Assembly: GCF_000002235.5 (NCBI RefSeq)
Contig: NW_022145554.1
Span: 1,457,501-1,521,500, forward strand
Reading direction: 5' to 3'
Source of the DNA: Strongylocentrotus purpuratus
Lineage: Eukaryota > Echinodermata > Echinoidea > Camarodonta > Strongylocentrotidae
DNA length: 64,000 nucleotides
Position 1 is the first letter of the stretch; each line of letters begins with the position of its first letter. Positions 48,455 to 56,240 of the stretch are shown piece after piece. The notes beneath the pieces are model-generated. The model was not told the origin of the DNA. It searched no databases and was given only the letters and a program-made list of their open reading frames with translations. Made by a program: the position numbers and the translations under genes.

Positions 48455-51125
48455 TTCACCATCATCACCATCATCACCACCACCACCTCTACAATCATAA
48501 TCGTCAGAAAATGTGCATACACAGTATTATATATGTCACCTATACATCATTCCTATATGTGCTATAGTACCAGCAAAGTGCAAACACTTTCAAGGTATTT
48601 TTTAAAGTGTTTACTTTACAATTACGATAAAAATATTTTTTCAAAGCTCCGGTGAGGTCCACAAAACTAGATCTTTCTCAATTTGAATAGCAAAAATCAA
48701 GAATGAACCCTGTGAAACTGAATTCTGAACAGACAGACTGCAGTGATGAAAATGTTTCAACTTCTCAAATTAGACATATCTCTTCAAACTGACCTACATG
48801 TATGTGTACTTGCACTTTAAAATTCAGCTTACCGGACTCTGTAAACATGCGATTCAGCTCCTCCAGAATCCGCCTCTCAAGTTTCTCCCGCTCCTTTACC
48901 TCTTTCTGAAACAAACAGGAATACAAAATGAAACAGATCACGGATCTGAGAAAAGATAGGGTGTGGGGAAACTGATAAAGGTTCAATCACATATGCCACA
49001 GTATTAAGCCTACCGGTACGCTGTCCATTTCTGTGATTTGTTTTCTTTTTCTCTTGTAAACTTGATGTTTTTTGTAACTCAAGAATGAAAGGTGTACCTA
49101 CGAACTGTAGTTGAATTAGGGCCTTTGTTGAATACTGCTAGATGTAAGCTTTTAATTTGTCACATTCTCAAGAAACATAAATCGAGACAAATCGATTTTT
49201 CACATACCGGTACTTAAAAATTACAAAACTTGGTTAGGGTATGATGATTTAGTTTCGAACTGTGTGATGATTAAGTTTCAAACTGTATGTATCTATGTAC
49301 AAACATCCTGTGATGAAATTAATTTCATACAAATTTTATTTATTTCATTTATTCTTTTTGTGTCACAGATCTCTTCAGTGTTACAAAAAAAATCTTAATC
49401 ACGGGCTAAAGCTGAAGATCAAAAGTTTTTTCATTTTAATATCTTCCTCTCTTCATTACCTGTATACATATAAGAGGAAATGACCTAAATTACACTGTAA
49501 CAAATTTCTTTAATACCCCGTTCGCCCCAAGTTGCATGGCAAATCAACTAAATGAAGAAAGAAAGCGGGAGTGCGGTGCTGCAATTGGCAAAGTAATCAA
49601 ACAAGATTGGAGAAAAAGCGGAGAAGTGATCCGCATGAATATTGCATTCTCGCGTATGATAGGGGTTGATGGAAATTACATTTACGTTAATAATGCAAAA
49701 GCCACTGGGGATAATTGAATTGGTGCATGTATAATTTGTGTTAGGTATATTACATTCGTGTAAGGATGCACGGATCTTACATTCGTTACAAAAAGCACAG
49801 CATTCCGATATGCTCTCTTTGGCGATGCTCAATGCTGACATGATTTACACAGGTATCTGGGGGGCATTTCACAAAACTTGTGATCAGTGACAAATGACAG
49901 TTTTTGTTATAAGCTACTGAAATCCTTGCCTCTGATTGGTTATCAGCAGATTTGTCACTGATTTTGTTCATTTGTCATTGAAAAAAGGCTTTGTGAAACG
50001 GCCCCTGTATTTAAAAAATACATCGCATCCTGTAAATCAAATTGGTTAATTAACTGCATCTAACTCAATTATTCTCCTCATGCATTGAAGTAATAAATCA
50101 TACCTGCGCTATCTCTCTAACTGTACTAAGTCCATGATGACAGCACTCCAATTAACATGTTTTTCAGGCAAAACAATATATCATGTCATACCTCTCGTAA
50201 AGATGATGTTTTTCTTAGTTTTTCGTAACTCAAGAATGAAAGGTCGACTGGCTGAATTAGGGCCTTTGCTGAATACTTTAAGATGTAAGCTTTAATAGGT
50301 CACACTCTCACGACACTTCAATTGGGGCAAATTCATTTTTCACATACCGGTACCCTACTTAAATATTACAAAAGTTGGTTTATTAGGCTATGAATAATTT
50401 AGTTGTTGACTGTACATGTATGTGCATTTTAATGTTGGTGCCAGTATAATTAAGATTTTGAGCAAGTTTTTCTTTGCATCATTAGGTAAACATTTTTCTA
50501 GTCCAAACAAAAAAAAACTGTAAGAGAATTCTTATCATATATGTTTTACTGATATATCAAACAACATGACTTTAAGATATTTCTGTCGATATGTAGTTTA
50601 AAATGTGGTTTCAGGATAAATACAATTCTGTGTATATTGAAATATTCTAGCTCATTACTTACCCACATAATCATACCTGATATTACCAGTATACCCCATT
50701 TATTAACTTTAAATGACTAGAGAATATTGCTTTCCATCTGGTATTGTTTTTAATAGATAATGAATATATAGATTTTAGTAATTTATTATAAGAATTATTC
50801 TGGTTACTACTAGTTATTTAGAGCCAGTTCATTCTTCTGCATGTTTGTTTAATTTTCTTTCTTTCTTTCATTTTACCAAATATTCATTTCTTTATGATTT
50901 CCTAGCATTACAAATTTCAAATAAGTATGCTTCCATTTCTTGAATAATTAATAAATAGTTAAAAAAAAATAAACAAGTGAAATTCAATACTGAAATTACC
51001 TTTTTGACCTGTGCCACTGACTTGATGCTATTCCATGTTTTGGCAAGTGATTTCTGTTGACCTTCTGCTGGACCTAGTATCAAGTTAGCCTTCTGACGGA
51101 TCCCAAAGTGGTGCTTATCACATCT
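27521..51125 (-). CDS. INPP5F: INPP5F / Sac2 phosphoinositide phosphatase, 15 exons, N-terminus not found
   Basis: Exons in transcript order: 51000-51125, 48833-48905, 41527-41657, 38277-38460, 37439-37618, 36539-36731, 35964-36041, 34443-34563, 33486-33732, 32272-32479, 31485-31559, 30464-30537, 29584-29712, 29165-29252, 27521-28790. They sum to 3177 nt, 1058 codons plus stop, with no frame conflict. The visible protein begins at the equivalent of human residue ~106 (CDKHHFG versus CKKHHFG). The SAC catalytic loop [12 protein letters not shown] lies at visible residues 337-348, with nucleophile Cys340 and Arg346. The hSac2 homology region follows, then a long, acidic, low-complexity tail ending ECKTRFIQL (human QCQTRIIQI). 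Sac2 is an endosomal PI 4-phosphatase working with Rab5 and the OCRL/INPP5B pathway. The gene lies in a repeat-filled 23-kb locus and shows three separate exon duplications. Confidence 0.96.
29165..29252 (-). CDS. INPP5F: INPP5F exon n
   Basis: It codes [20 protein letters not shown] then [10 protein letters not shown], an alanine/leucine-rich helix corresponding to human CIAEMLQITKQAMGSDLPIIEKKLER. The acceptor is AATTTCAG and the donor GTGAGT, phase 2. Confidence 0.9.
29584..29712 (-). CDS. INPP5F: INPP5F exon m
   Basis: It codes [20 protein letters not shown] then [20 protein letters not shown] and AAE. This is the hSac2-domain strand region (human PKFSCMRLHYRYKEASGYFHTLRA). The acceptor is TTTGTCAG and the donor GTTAGT, phase 1. 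Confidence 0.92.
29776..29956. mobile_element. CAGTCAAACCTG-family miniature element (E), near-complete copy
   Basis: Left CAAACCTGTCTATACAGACC, right AAAGCAGGTTTGACTGTA, with internal GTGGTCTTT repeats. Inverted ends flanked by TA suggest a Tc1/mariner-related non-autonomous family. Other pieces lie at 20690-20762, 26568-26690, 30577-30660, 31301-31480, 32640-32875 and 45874-46050. Confidence 0.75.
30287..30419. mobile_element. Palindromic miniature element in INPP5F intron
   Basis: GGCTGGTTCTCCAAACCGTCA TAAG-type left arm pairs with the right arm CTTATGACGGTTACAAGAAAC. An inner palindrome (GGACATCCC-type) also pairs. No coding capacity. Confidence 0.7.
30464..30537 (-). CDS. INPP5F: INPP5F exon l
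   Basis: It codes [20 protein letters not shown] then AVGI; human has YYDDEVDKVNQYQRLSLENLEKIEIG. The acceptor is TTTTTTTCAG and the donor GTAAAT, phase 1. Confidence 0.93.
30577..30660. mobile_element. Family E fragment
   Basis: TACAGTAAAAACTGTGTATA then AAGACCATCCAAGGGAGTC and GTGGTCCTCATGTACAGG. Followed directly by a family D fragment (30664-30775, GGGCAATCCAACCC...). Confidence 0.6.
31301..31480. mobile_element. Family E copy in INPP5F intron
   Basis: GTCAAACCTGTCTATAAAGG ... TAGCCACTAAGACAGGTTAG, with several internal GGTGGCCTTT/GGTCTTTC units. Immediately next to exon k's donor side. Confidence 0.7.
31485..31559 (-). CDS. INPP5F: INPP5F exon k
   Basis: It codes [20 protein letters not shown] then YYIA, matching human HRDVDVLLLLSNSAYYVA at the start of the hSac2 domain. 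The acceptor is TTAAATACAG and the donor GTAGGT, phase 2. Confidence 0.92.
32272..32479 (-). CDS. INPP5F: INPP5F exon j
   Basis: It codes [20 protein letters not shown], an acidic helix-rich stretch, then [20 protein letters not shown] and DCDS. Human has DLMQG ... LLLPDDEKFHGGWALIDCDPS. The acceptor is TGCCCACAG and the donor GTAGGT, phase 2. Confidence 0.94.
32640..32875. mobile_element. Family E copy, longer and diverged
   Basis: Contains CAGAAAAAGTGGCCATTGTA, GACAGGTGGCCTCTCTAGAC and ends AAGACAGGTTTGATCGTAC. It shares AGAAACAGAAAAAGTG.CCA with the copy at 31301. Confidence 0.65.
33486..33732 (-). CDS. INPP5F: INPP5F exon i (end of SAC domain)
   Basis: It codes [20 protein letters not shown] then [40 protein letters not shown] and [20 protein letters not shown]. 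The block [27 protein letters not shown] is the strongest identity to human Sac2 in the window. The acceptor is CTCAACAG and the donor GTCAGT, phase 1. Confidence 0.97.
33800..33938 (+). mobile_element. Family A copy truncated at the exon-h array
   Basis: It begins TTAAAGCCCCTCTGCACTAG, runs through ACCGATTAGGCATTGTTTG and stops there, lacking the TATATAGAGGGCGCAAG...GGCTTTAA end. The next bases belong to the leftmost copy of the INPP5F exon array, so an array breakpoint lies inside this transposon. Confidence 0.85.
33941..34428 (-). repeat. Tandem array of five partial copies of INPP5F catalytic exon h, period 104 bp
   Basis: Exon-like blocks lie at 34339-34428, 34235-34324, 34131-34220, 34027-34116 (90 nt each) and 33941-34012 (72 nt). 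Each repeats the last 90 nt of exon h, from RGVFRVNC to VVLRTQ, with its donor. Between blocks lies a 14-bp spacer that begins GT and ends AG, too short to be spliced. The copies differ from exon h at only a few bases. The block nearest exon h has lost the catalytic Cys and has a stop in the P-loop. The middle blocks at 34235, 34131 and 34027 keep [10 protein letters not shown]. The last lacks 18 nt, including the catalytic Cys, and has Gly in place of the catalytic Arg. None has a polypyrimidine tract of its own. Confidence 0.93.
34443..34563 (-). CDS. INPP5F: INPP5F exon h (catalytic CX5RT loop), first of a tandem set
   Basis: After a CCCCCACCCAG acceptor it codes [17 protein letters not shown], the P-loop CMDCLDRTN and [14 protein letters not shown], ending at donor GTAGGT in phase 0. 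This is the only copy in the locus that has its own polypyrimidine tract and a full 5' half. The nucleophile Cys, the two Asp residues and Arg-Thr are intact. Reading past the donor gives [10 protein letters not shown] and a stop, so correct donor use is essential. Confidence 0.96.
34984..35049. repeat. Short hairpin repeat H, best-paired copy
   Basis: GGAGCCAGAAGGGTGTTAAC TC ... GAGTTAATGCCCTTCTAGCTC. The stem has few mismatches and a loop of about 15 nt. It lies in the INPP5F intron between exons h and g. Confidence 0.75.
35253..35951. mobile_element. Nested foldback element interrupted by a TTAA miniature transposon
   Basis: Outer termini AGGGAGTGTTTCACAAAG and CTTTGTGAAACACTCCCCTGG belong to the GTTTCA foldback class. 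An inner inverted pair, ACTATGGCAGGC / GCCTGCCATAGT, lies at 35303 and 35511. The 394-bp family B element sits inside at 35525-35918. Confidence 0.8.
35525..35918 (-). mobile_element. 394-bp TTAA miniature transposon, family B, second copy
   Basis: Same length as 5265-5658 and in the opposite orientation; ends TTAAAGTTAAAGACCAGT and ACTGGTCTTTATCTTTAA. Inserted in a foldback element in INPP5F. Confidence 0.88.
35964..36041 (-). CDS. INPP5F: INPP5F exon g (SAC domain)
   Basis: It codes [20 protein letters not shown] then EMRYCW across its junctions, matching human CRGMKFENV...I.DI..DMKWCW. The acceptor is ATCATGCAG and the donor GTAAGT, phase 2. The next intron holds nested miniature transposons. 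Confidence 0.94.
36272..36571 (-). repeat. 150-bp direct duplication of exon f 3' end, donor and flanking intron
   Basis: Two units, 36272-36420 and 36422-36571, share CACACCATCAGT..GTAAAT, GGCAGCATATGATTTTG and the exon end. The right unit supplies the true exon f end ([10 protein letters not shown]) and its donor. The left unit repeats those last codons and an intact GTTAGT donor inside the intron, where only the short exon tail remains. Confidence 0.9.
36539..36731 (-). CDS. INPP5F: INPP5F exon f (SAC domain)
   Basis: It codes [20 protein letters not shown] then [40 protein letters not shown] and FHEYC. Human has FEEQLNIYKKQVIINLVDQAGREKIIGDAY at this place. The acceptor is GATTGTAG and the donor GTTAGT, phase 2. 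A decayed duplicate lies just upstream (36801-36917), and a duplicate of its 3' end lies just downstream (36391-36420). Confidence 0.95.
36801..36917 (-). pseudogene. Decayed duplicate of INPP5F exon f
   Basis: On the minus strand this segment resembles exon f from its first codons (DDD..QEAFK) through EEDL.QY and [15 protein letters not shown]. It lies in the intron just upstream of the real exon. The acceptor AG has become TG, one base is lost between FK and EEDL, and similarity stops before the exon end, so no donor is present. In the [11 protein letters not shown] block about half the codons differ, all at synonymous positions, which suggests it was coding for some time after duplication. 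Confidence 0.8.
37195..37390 (+). mobile_element. Family A copy 3
   Basis: CTTAGAGCCTATCTGCACT to AGTGCAGTCCCGCTTTAA; 196 bp, all landmarks present. The TTAA at the left has mutated to TTAG. It ends about 50 bp from exon e. Confidence 0.82.
37439..37618 (-). CDS. INPP5F: INPP5F exon e (SAC domain, WSQ motif)
   Basis: It codes [20 protein letters not shown] then [20 protein letters not shown] and [33 protein letters not shown] and RGSVP.FWSQ are invariant features of Sac phosphatases. The donor is GTAGGT, phase 1. Confidence 0.96.
38072..38266 (+). mobile_element. Family A copy 4
   Basis: TTAAAGCCTATCTGCACT to GGTGCAGTGGGGCTTTAA; 195 bp with intact ends, inserted about 10 bp from the exon d donor. 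Confidence 0.88.
38277..38460 (-). CDS. INPP5F: INPP5F exon d (SAC domain)
   Basis: It codes [20 protein letters not shown] then [13 protein letters not shown], a serine/glycine/aspartate-rich insert, and [27 protein letters not shown] and LISRRS..RAG match vertebrate Sac2. The acceptor is TCCACACAG and the donor GTGAGT, phase 1. Confidence 0.95.
38578..38705 (+). mobile_element. TTAA miniature transposon, family D, short copy
   Basis: GGCAATCCAACCCTTCTTG ... GACAGCCCTTTAA; shares its terminus with the long copy at 52155-52666 and with 30664-30775. Confidence 0.6.
39222..39427 (-). mobile_element. Family A copy 5, inverted
   Basis: Minus-strand copy: TTTAAAGCAGGACTGTACTA to CTAGAGCAGACAGGCTTTCAAG. 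More diverged than the other four copies. Confidence 0.8.
39947..40482 (+). mobile_element. TTAA miniature transposon, family C, full copy
   Basis: 536 bp from TTAAAGGTACTATGTCCCAT to AAGGGACATAGTATCTTTAA; the termini are inverted. No protein-coding frame. Sits in the INPP5F intron between exons c and d. Confidence 0.85.
41430..41447. repeat. Poly-G tract
   Basis: Run of 18 G just 80 bp from INPP5F exon c, in its 3' intron. Confidence 0.9.
41527..41657 (-). CDS. INPP5F: INPP5F exon c (start of SAC domain)
   Basis: It codes [20 protein letters not shown] then [20 protein letters not shown] and LDTQ. FYYS.T.DLTNS.QR and FFWN..M are SAC-domain landmarks. The acceptor is TCCAACAG and the donor GTGATT. 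A 7-kb intron separates it from exon b and contains a LINE fragment. Confidence 0.95.
42112..43089 (+). mobile_element. LINE 3' fragment (CR1-like), antisense in INPP5F intron
   Basis: The first frame (42160-42399) reads [20 protein letters not shown] then [20 protein letters not shown] and [20 protein letters not shown]. The next frame continues [20 protein letters not shown] to [17 protein letters not shown] and stops at 42658. This is the region after the reverse transcriptase in CR1/L2-type elements. A frameshift lies near 42390 and the element is 5'-truncated. A 3' UTR follows, and the end is an A-rich (AAATAAA)n tail at 43060-43089. Confidence 0.85.
45874..46050. mobile_element. Family E copy with both ends
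   Basis: TACAGTCAAACCTACTTTAA to GACAGGTTTCACTGTATA; inverted ends flanked by TA, followed by an AT dinucleotide run (46048-46070). Confidence 0.78.
46754..46934. mobile_element. Miniature element with TGGCCCGAATTCACAAAG ends
   Basis: The left TGGCCCGAATTCACAAAG is mirrored by CTTTGTGAATTTGGGCCA at 46917-46934. Internal repeats of AAACCTTGG and AAAGGAGGTTTG occur. 181 bp, non-coding. Confidence 0.82.
47284..47358. repeat. Short hairpin repeat H, diverged copy
   Basis: The left flank AACATCATCTGC is shared with 14872; the right half is GAGTTCATGACTCCTTCTGGCTC. The left arm is degraded. Confidence 0.45.
48405..48483. repeat. ATC trinucleotide microsatellite
   Basis: About 20 tandem ATC units, then CACCATCATCACC variants. 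In the INPP5F intron next to exon b. Confidence 0.95.
48833..48905 (-). CDS. INPP5F: INPP5F exon b (charged helix)
   Basis: It codes [20 protein letters not shown] then FTES, matching human KEKEKLERRLLEELLKMFMDS. The strongly charged KE/ER repeat suggests an amphipathic helix leading into the SAC domain. The acceptor is GTTTCAG and the donor GTAAGC, leaving phase 1. Confidence 0.93.
49056..49260 (+). repeat. About 200-bp direct repeat flanking exon b side, copy 1
   Basis: Shares GTAACTCAAGAATGAAAGGT, GAATTAGGGCCTTTG.TGAATACT, AGATGTAAGCTTTAA-like and TTTTTCACATACCGGTAC with 50217-50400. The two are about 1.15 kb apart in the same intron. Confidence 0.75.
49536..49718 (+). other. Conserved-looking non-repeat block, 60-codon open frame
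   Basis: The plus strand has an open frame [20 protein letters not shown] then [20 protein letters not shown]. Its composition is less AT-rich and less repetitive than the surroundings. No protein family is recognised and no splice context or upstream promoter is seen. It may be a conserved non-coding element or an exon of an unknown nested transcript, or simply chance. Confidence 0.25.
49857..50008 (+). mobile_element. GTTTCA foldback element, close copy of 13199-13350
   Basis: CTGGGGGGCATTTCACAAAA ... CTTTGTGAAACGGCCCCTG, with GTGACAAATGACAGTTT and CTGATTGGTTATCAGCAGA in the same order as the GOLGA7-intron copy. Confidence 0.78.
50217..50400 (+). repeat. About 200-bp direct repeat, copy 2
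   Basis: Partner of 49056-49260, with scattered substitutions and short indels. Confidence 0.75.
51000..51125 (-). CDS. INPP5F: INPP5F exon a (first recognised exon)
   Basis: It codes [20 protein letters not shown] then [20 protein letters not shown] and KK. CxKHHFGI and the KTW..IKS pattern match vertebrate Sac2 just before the SAC domain. The acceptor is TGTTTCAG and the donor GTAATT, phase 0 on both sides. Since it starts in phase 0 at an acceptor, earlier coding exons must exist. Confidence 0.92.
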
Positions 51126-52154
51126 CTGAAACAAGAAATATAAAAAGAAATACATGATAAAACACAGGATAGAGAAGTTCTAAACATTTGAAACAACTAT
51201 ATTGTAACAATCCATTGAATAAGTTTTAAAACCTTGTTTTAATTTTTTTATTCATTTAAAAAATTTTTTTTTTACTTGTTCAGTTCGAAAATTCTAGGTG
51301 AATTCTTATGATTTTAAAATTCACAAGTAATATGAAGAAAGACAAAATTTCCTTATAAAAAATGACCTAAGAGCTACCTTCTATGTCATTCTGTACCAAA
51401 GTATATGAAATTTAATACTTCATAAATTTGATGAATGGTTTAATGGAAACCCACATGTTTTGAAAGTAACTCATATTTCTTAATATATCATATCGTGAAT
51501 TTAAAGATTTTAAAAATAAAAATGTGTATAATATTCTTTAATATTCAAATGAGAAAACTATCTGGAAATGTCAGTCTGCAATGCTTGGAGTTGATTGAAT
51601 ATAACACCTACTTTCATTCCAAGTTTTGTTCTTTTACTTTATTACAATTATCAAAAGTATTTAAATGTTCTGAATCAGTGTCTTATATTACATTCTCTTT
51701 TGTTAATGCTGTTTCTACCATCTTAAAAAAATCCTGCTGTTCTAAGTCACTCCACAGGCCCAAACTGCCTTTTAAAATAAAATGCACACCCACATACAAA
51801 TTTGTACCAATCTATATGCCGTCATGAAATATGATGAATCCACTCAATCATCATACATAATCTTTATGCCTTTGATAAGAAATATCACAAGTATCACCAC
51901 AGCTTTTATTTTTTGCCAAAATATACAATAATTTCAGATGGGATCTATCTTGATAAGCACTGTGGGATAAATAAAGATGTATGAGCTGCCTGCATAATTC
52001 ATCCAATGCATACAGACTTAATGTGAGTGCATTGAGGATGACTAATATGTGCTGCATGGTATATGTATGAAGACATCTATCATCATTTTGAAATACATTA
52101 TTCAAAGTTGAAGGACTGTTTATCATCTACATAGATCTTGGAGATATGCAGTAG

Positions 52155-52666
52155 TTAAAGAGAAATCCAACCATGATATTCTAGAGGAAAGCGGAAAAAT
52201 CAAAGAAGTAAACTGGTGAAAGTTTGAATGAAATCAGACCCAAAAATATGAGAGTTGAGAACTTTTGAAAGATGCAATCCCTGGAGGTATGGGCTCTTCA
52301 AATTGGCAGAATCGGTAATGTCTCTCTTATGTATTGATGGACAATATGATTTTTTGTTTCTCTTTAAAGGACATATAATGGTATGCTACCCACTTTATAT
52401 TTTGACTAGTGCCCCAAGGGAGAAGGCACTTAAAAGCAAAACAGAAATTTATGTTATTTTTGTACACTACAAACATGAGAGTTATCGCGACTACCTCGAA
52501 ATCCACTGAATGAACTGCCAACTTGAGATTCACATAGACTTAGTGATCTCATATTTCAAACATTCATAACTTTCTTATTATCCGTCCAATTTATATCAAA
52601 CTCTTGCTTTTATATTTCTCTTATTCATACAAATGAACTTATTACAACGGTTGGATTGCCCTTTAA
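52155..52666 (+). mobile_element. TTAA miniature transposon, family D, full copy
   Basis: 512 bp from TTAAAGAGAAATCCAACC to GGTTGGATTGCCCTTTAA with inverted ends and TTAA at both sides. No coding capacity. Confidence 0.85.
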
Positions 52667-53385
52667 GTAGTCCCTGGGATGTACATTCTGCATAACTTTC
52701 CAATATAACTATTTATGTGCATGAATATTCTGTCGCCCACGGCTGAGTGTTTGTATATGAATGTACCTCAGTGACTCAGCTGCACACAAATGAATTCATA
52801 CATGCAGTTCATCATTCAATCCTACCTTCTTTGTGCTTGATACAAGACATTTTAAGTGAAGATGAAACAAGATCGCAAATACTTTTGAAAAATCAATCCA
52901 AAGGAATTTTAATAGCCTAACTATAGTGCGTCACCTACTGAAAAGTGTGTACATGACAATAGTGTATTACGTACATTGTAATCCAAACATGGTTTCTATG
53001 GGATGCATGCACAATAGGGTATTGAAATTGCCCTTGAGTACACTTTTGTGAAAAATAGTTGCGATCATGTTATAAGTGCTTTGCCAATTTGAATATTACA
53101 GTGCACTGCCATGGCTTTGACCCAAAGCCTTCTTATCTTTAAGTGTTTAAACTATTGGACTAGCTAAGTATAAACCTTCAACAACTTTTTTAAATTCATT
53201 CACTGCATGTCAAAGGACAATATGCAGGGAAGAGATTATTTCTTGCTCATTTACCTTACATATGGTAAAAACATAAATACGAGCACATATGGAATATGGA
53301 ACATCTTGGAGTGGATGACATGTTAATGAACCATATGTTTGCATTCAAGCAAAGTACATGTACTTTTTCCCCTCTATCTCAGTAC

Positions 53386-54040
53386 TCCACAATACCTCTC
53401 ACTTTGAGGGCTTTGAGTTCTTGCCATTTTTAAAATGACACCAGTCTGGTGACAGCCAAACTCTCCACATGAGATAACTTTTTTCTAATGTTTAGCTTCT
53501 ATTTAAATGAATGTACTTTTAAAAGAAGATATCTTTTCATAAGACTAAAAAATGTGTGCAAAATGAAATATCACTACTAGAATAAAAAGTCCAGACTCTT
53601 ACAAAGTGAAAACATCATGGGAATACGTACATGCAGCCCGTGAGACTGGGATATGAGGTTAGTTTCAATTTCTTGTGGTAGCTGAACTGTTAAAGAGCCA
53701 AGATATAATTCACACATGTATCAGTACTATGACACAAACTTTTGCGACAACTGCTCCATAGTTTTGTACACTAACCAAGTTCCTACAAACTATCTCCCAC
53801 TTTGAGAGCTTTGAGTTCAGTCTTGCCATTCTCACAATGACACCTGTCCGATGACATTCAAACTCTCCAGGTGAAAATCGTGAGATAACTGCTTTCCAAT
53901 GTTTAGCTAGAAATGAATGTACTTTTAAAAGAAGATATCTTTTCATTAGACTAAAAAATGTGTGAGAAATGAAATACCACTACTAGAATAAAAAGTACAG
54001 ACTCTTGCCCAGTGAAAACATCATGGAAATAGACATCTCA
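53386..54040 (+). repeat. Direct segmental duplication, period about 398 bp
   Basis: Blocks from 53402 and 53799 share CTTTGAG.GCTTTGAGTTC, ACTTTTAAAAGAAGATATCT, CACTACTAGAATAAAAAGT and GTGAAAACATCATGG. Between the blocks is unique sequence. The copies differ at many sites, so the duplication is not recent. Confidence 0.82.
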
Positions 54041-54134
54041 GCTCCACAAATCACAAATATCAATTGTATAACACATGGTCTTAAGACAATTGCTCCACAA
54101 TTATCCACACTAACCAAATACCCAACATTAAACG

Positions 54135-54585
54135 AGCAGCCTTTTCACACACAGCTAAAATTCATCGTATCTAGAGATGATTAGAATCATTCAACAGTTT
54201 TAAACATGTTTATAGACAAAATTTCCCAGTGTGAACATCGTTTATACGATGTTGGGACAGATACGAAGTCGCGATCCATACGCCCCTAAAAGCAGGCTGC
54301 AGATACGAAGTTCGTATCTAGAGAGCTTGACATTTTGTGTGTGAAAGGAAATTCGTGTTTAAACGTGTTTAAACTGGATGGAGCGTGCGCTTTGATTGAT
54401 ATGACATGACCTTCAATGCGCAATGGCACTACTGCGCATTTTACGAGCAGTAGTTAATCAGGAAACTATGAACGATCGCAACGAAATTTCTGTGTGTGAA
54501 AGGCTCGTGATTAGTTTAAACACGTTTCAAAAACGTTTATACTAATCATGTTTATAGAATTTTAGCTGTGTGTGAAAAGGCTGCT
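54135..54585. mobile_element. Miniature transposon with 29-bp termini AGCAGCCTTTTCACACACAG
   Basis: The left AGCAGCCTTTTCACACACAG continues CTAAAATTC; the right end at 54557-54585 is its exact complement apart from one or two bases. Internal inverted blocks, TTTAAACATGTTTATA and GTTTAAACACGTTT, occur. Flanking 8-bp duplications are not evident. Confidence 0.85.
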
Positions 54586-56240
54586 TGTCCAAACACTCCA
54601 TCTCAGACTCACTCTAAGTTTAACCTCAAAACAAATTGTGACCCTAATTAACCCTGATACTATACTTTTGACAAAATAATTACCAGAGCAATTGTAGCTG
54701 GAGCAAAATGTCGGATCGTCACAATCTTGCAAGATTTCGTAAGCGACATGTTGCATTTGATTGTCTCATGAACTTTGTGATAATCAATTGTTGAGATGAT
54801 TCAACAATTGAACATATATTATAAGTGGATGTTCAGGATACATGTATATTTTAGCAAAATATATTTCATTTGGCAAATTTTTCATACAGGCTTATTTTGC
54901 CTTCTAACGCAATAGGAAAATTTTGAGCTTTTGGAATCCATGTCAGTCCTGCGGAAATCATCCCCCTTAGTGACGGAAATCTATGAGTTCAAGCTTAAGG
55001 ACTGTAACACAATAACACAAATCTTTTCTACCACAAGATACAGGTAATAATTATGTGAATATCATTATTGATTATTCACGTAGGCCCCGAAAGGTTAGCC
55101 CCTAGCTCAAGCTGCCATGTGAACTCAACCTCGGCGGCTAGGTGGACTTCTCAGGGGTTCGTTTTACGTCACCACGCAATTTGAGATATTCTACGGAGTG
55201 CGGCTAAAAATAGAAAGTGCAGTTGACGGCCGACTGCAACAGGCAGTGATGAACTTGTTTACGTGCGCTTCATGAACATCCAGATTGGAGCACCTTTTCA
55301 ATAAAAATGCAATATTTGGTTCGTTTTTATTAGCTCTGTGAATTTCTTTGTTTCAGGCATGATGATAGTATTGGCTTCTCTTGTAGGAAGCCATACATGT
55401 TCATGTAGGAAGAGAGAGAGAGAAGGTATTTGGAGAGGGAGTGGGTATATGTAGTATAGGTACCACATACATGTAGGTTAATTGTGTCAAGATGTACATG
55501 TATGTACTACAGCAAAGGGTATGATATAGCATTTCTGTAGCATTCCTAAAGCCAACCACTTCAGAGAAAAACATATAAATAGTAATGTATTTTTATATAC
55601 ATAAAACATAAAATAAAACTTCAAACCTTTAAAACAAAAAATGGAAAGTTTTAATCTGACCAAACACCCAAGTTCAATGCTATAAAAAATACCTCCAATG
55701 GCATGATTAACATAAAGTTTTTGATAATGTTAGAATAAAAGGTCAATGCTTGTAGATGCAAGTGCATTTTATTTCACCCTCATTCATATTCAGTTACAAC
55801 AAAATTAAAAGAAGAATGTAACATGGTTAGTTCTAAATATACATGATGCATTGCATAATATATGTGTACAAGAATCAAAGCAAGATAATCAAAACAACTT
55901 AATTACGGTAGCCTAATCCCTACTTCAAACTAAATGAGATAATGGTCATGGATACATGTACAGTACATGTATGGTACATTTTGTTTTTAGAAACAATTGT
56001 CATTGGCTCAAAGATCAATGTATAAAAGTTAAAGCTAATCTTGAGCTCTGGAATGGGCATCGTATGTCGAGAGAACATGGCTATAATTCATTCTGGATTG
56101 TTTATCCTGCAGTAGATTGATTGTTAAAACCACTAAAATAAAAACAACCTCACAAAAACTTGCTAAAAAATAATCTTCAATAAAAACAACAACTTTCATT
56201 TGCACATACTGCAGCTGTGTTAAGCACAGGGTGTCGGGCA

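Noticed and set aside
51851-52126. 91-codon minus-strand frame upstream of INPP5F exon a
   Set aside because: It does not resemble the Sac2 N-terminus and has no donor in a useful phase.
53710-53946. 78-codon minus-strand frame ending GVIVRMARLNSKLSKWEI
   Set aside because: It lies within one unit of a direct duplication whose partner does not keep the frame, and shows no similarity to INPP5F's missing N-terminus.
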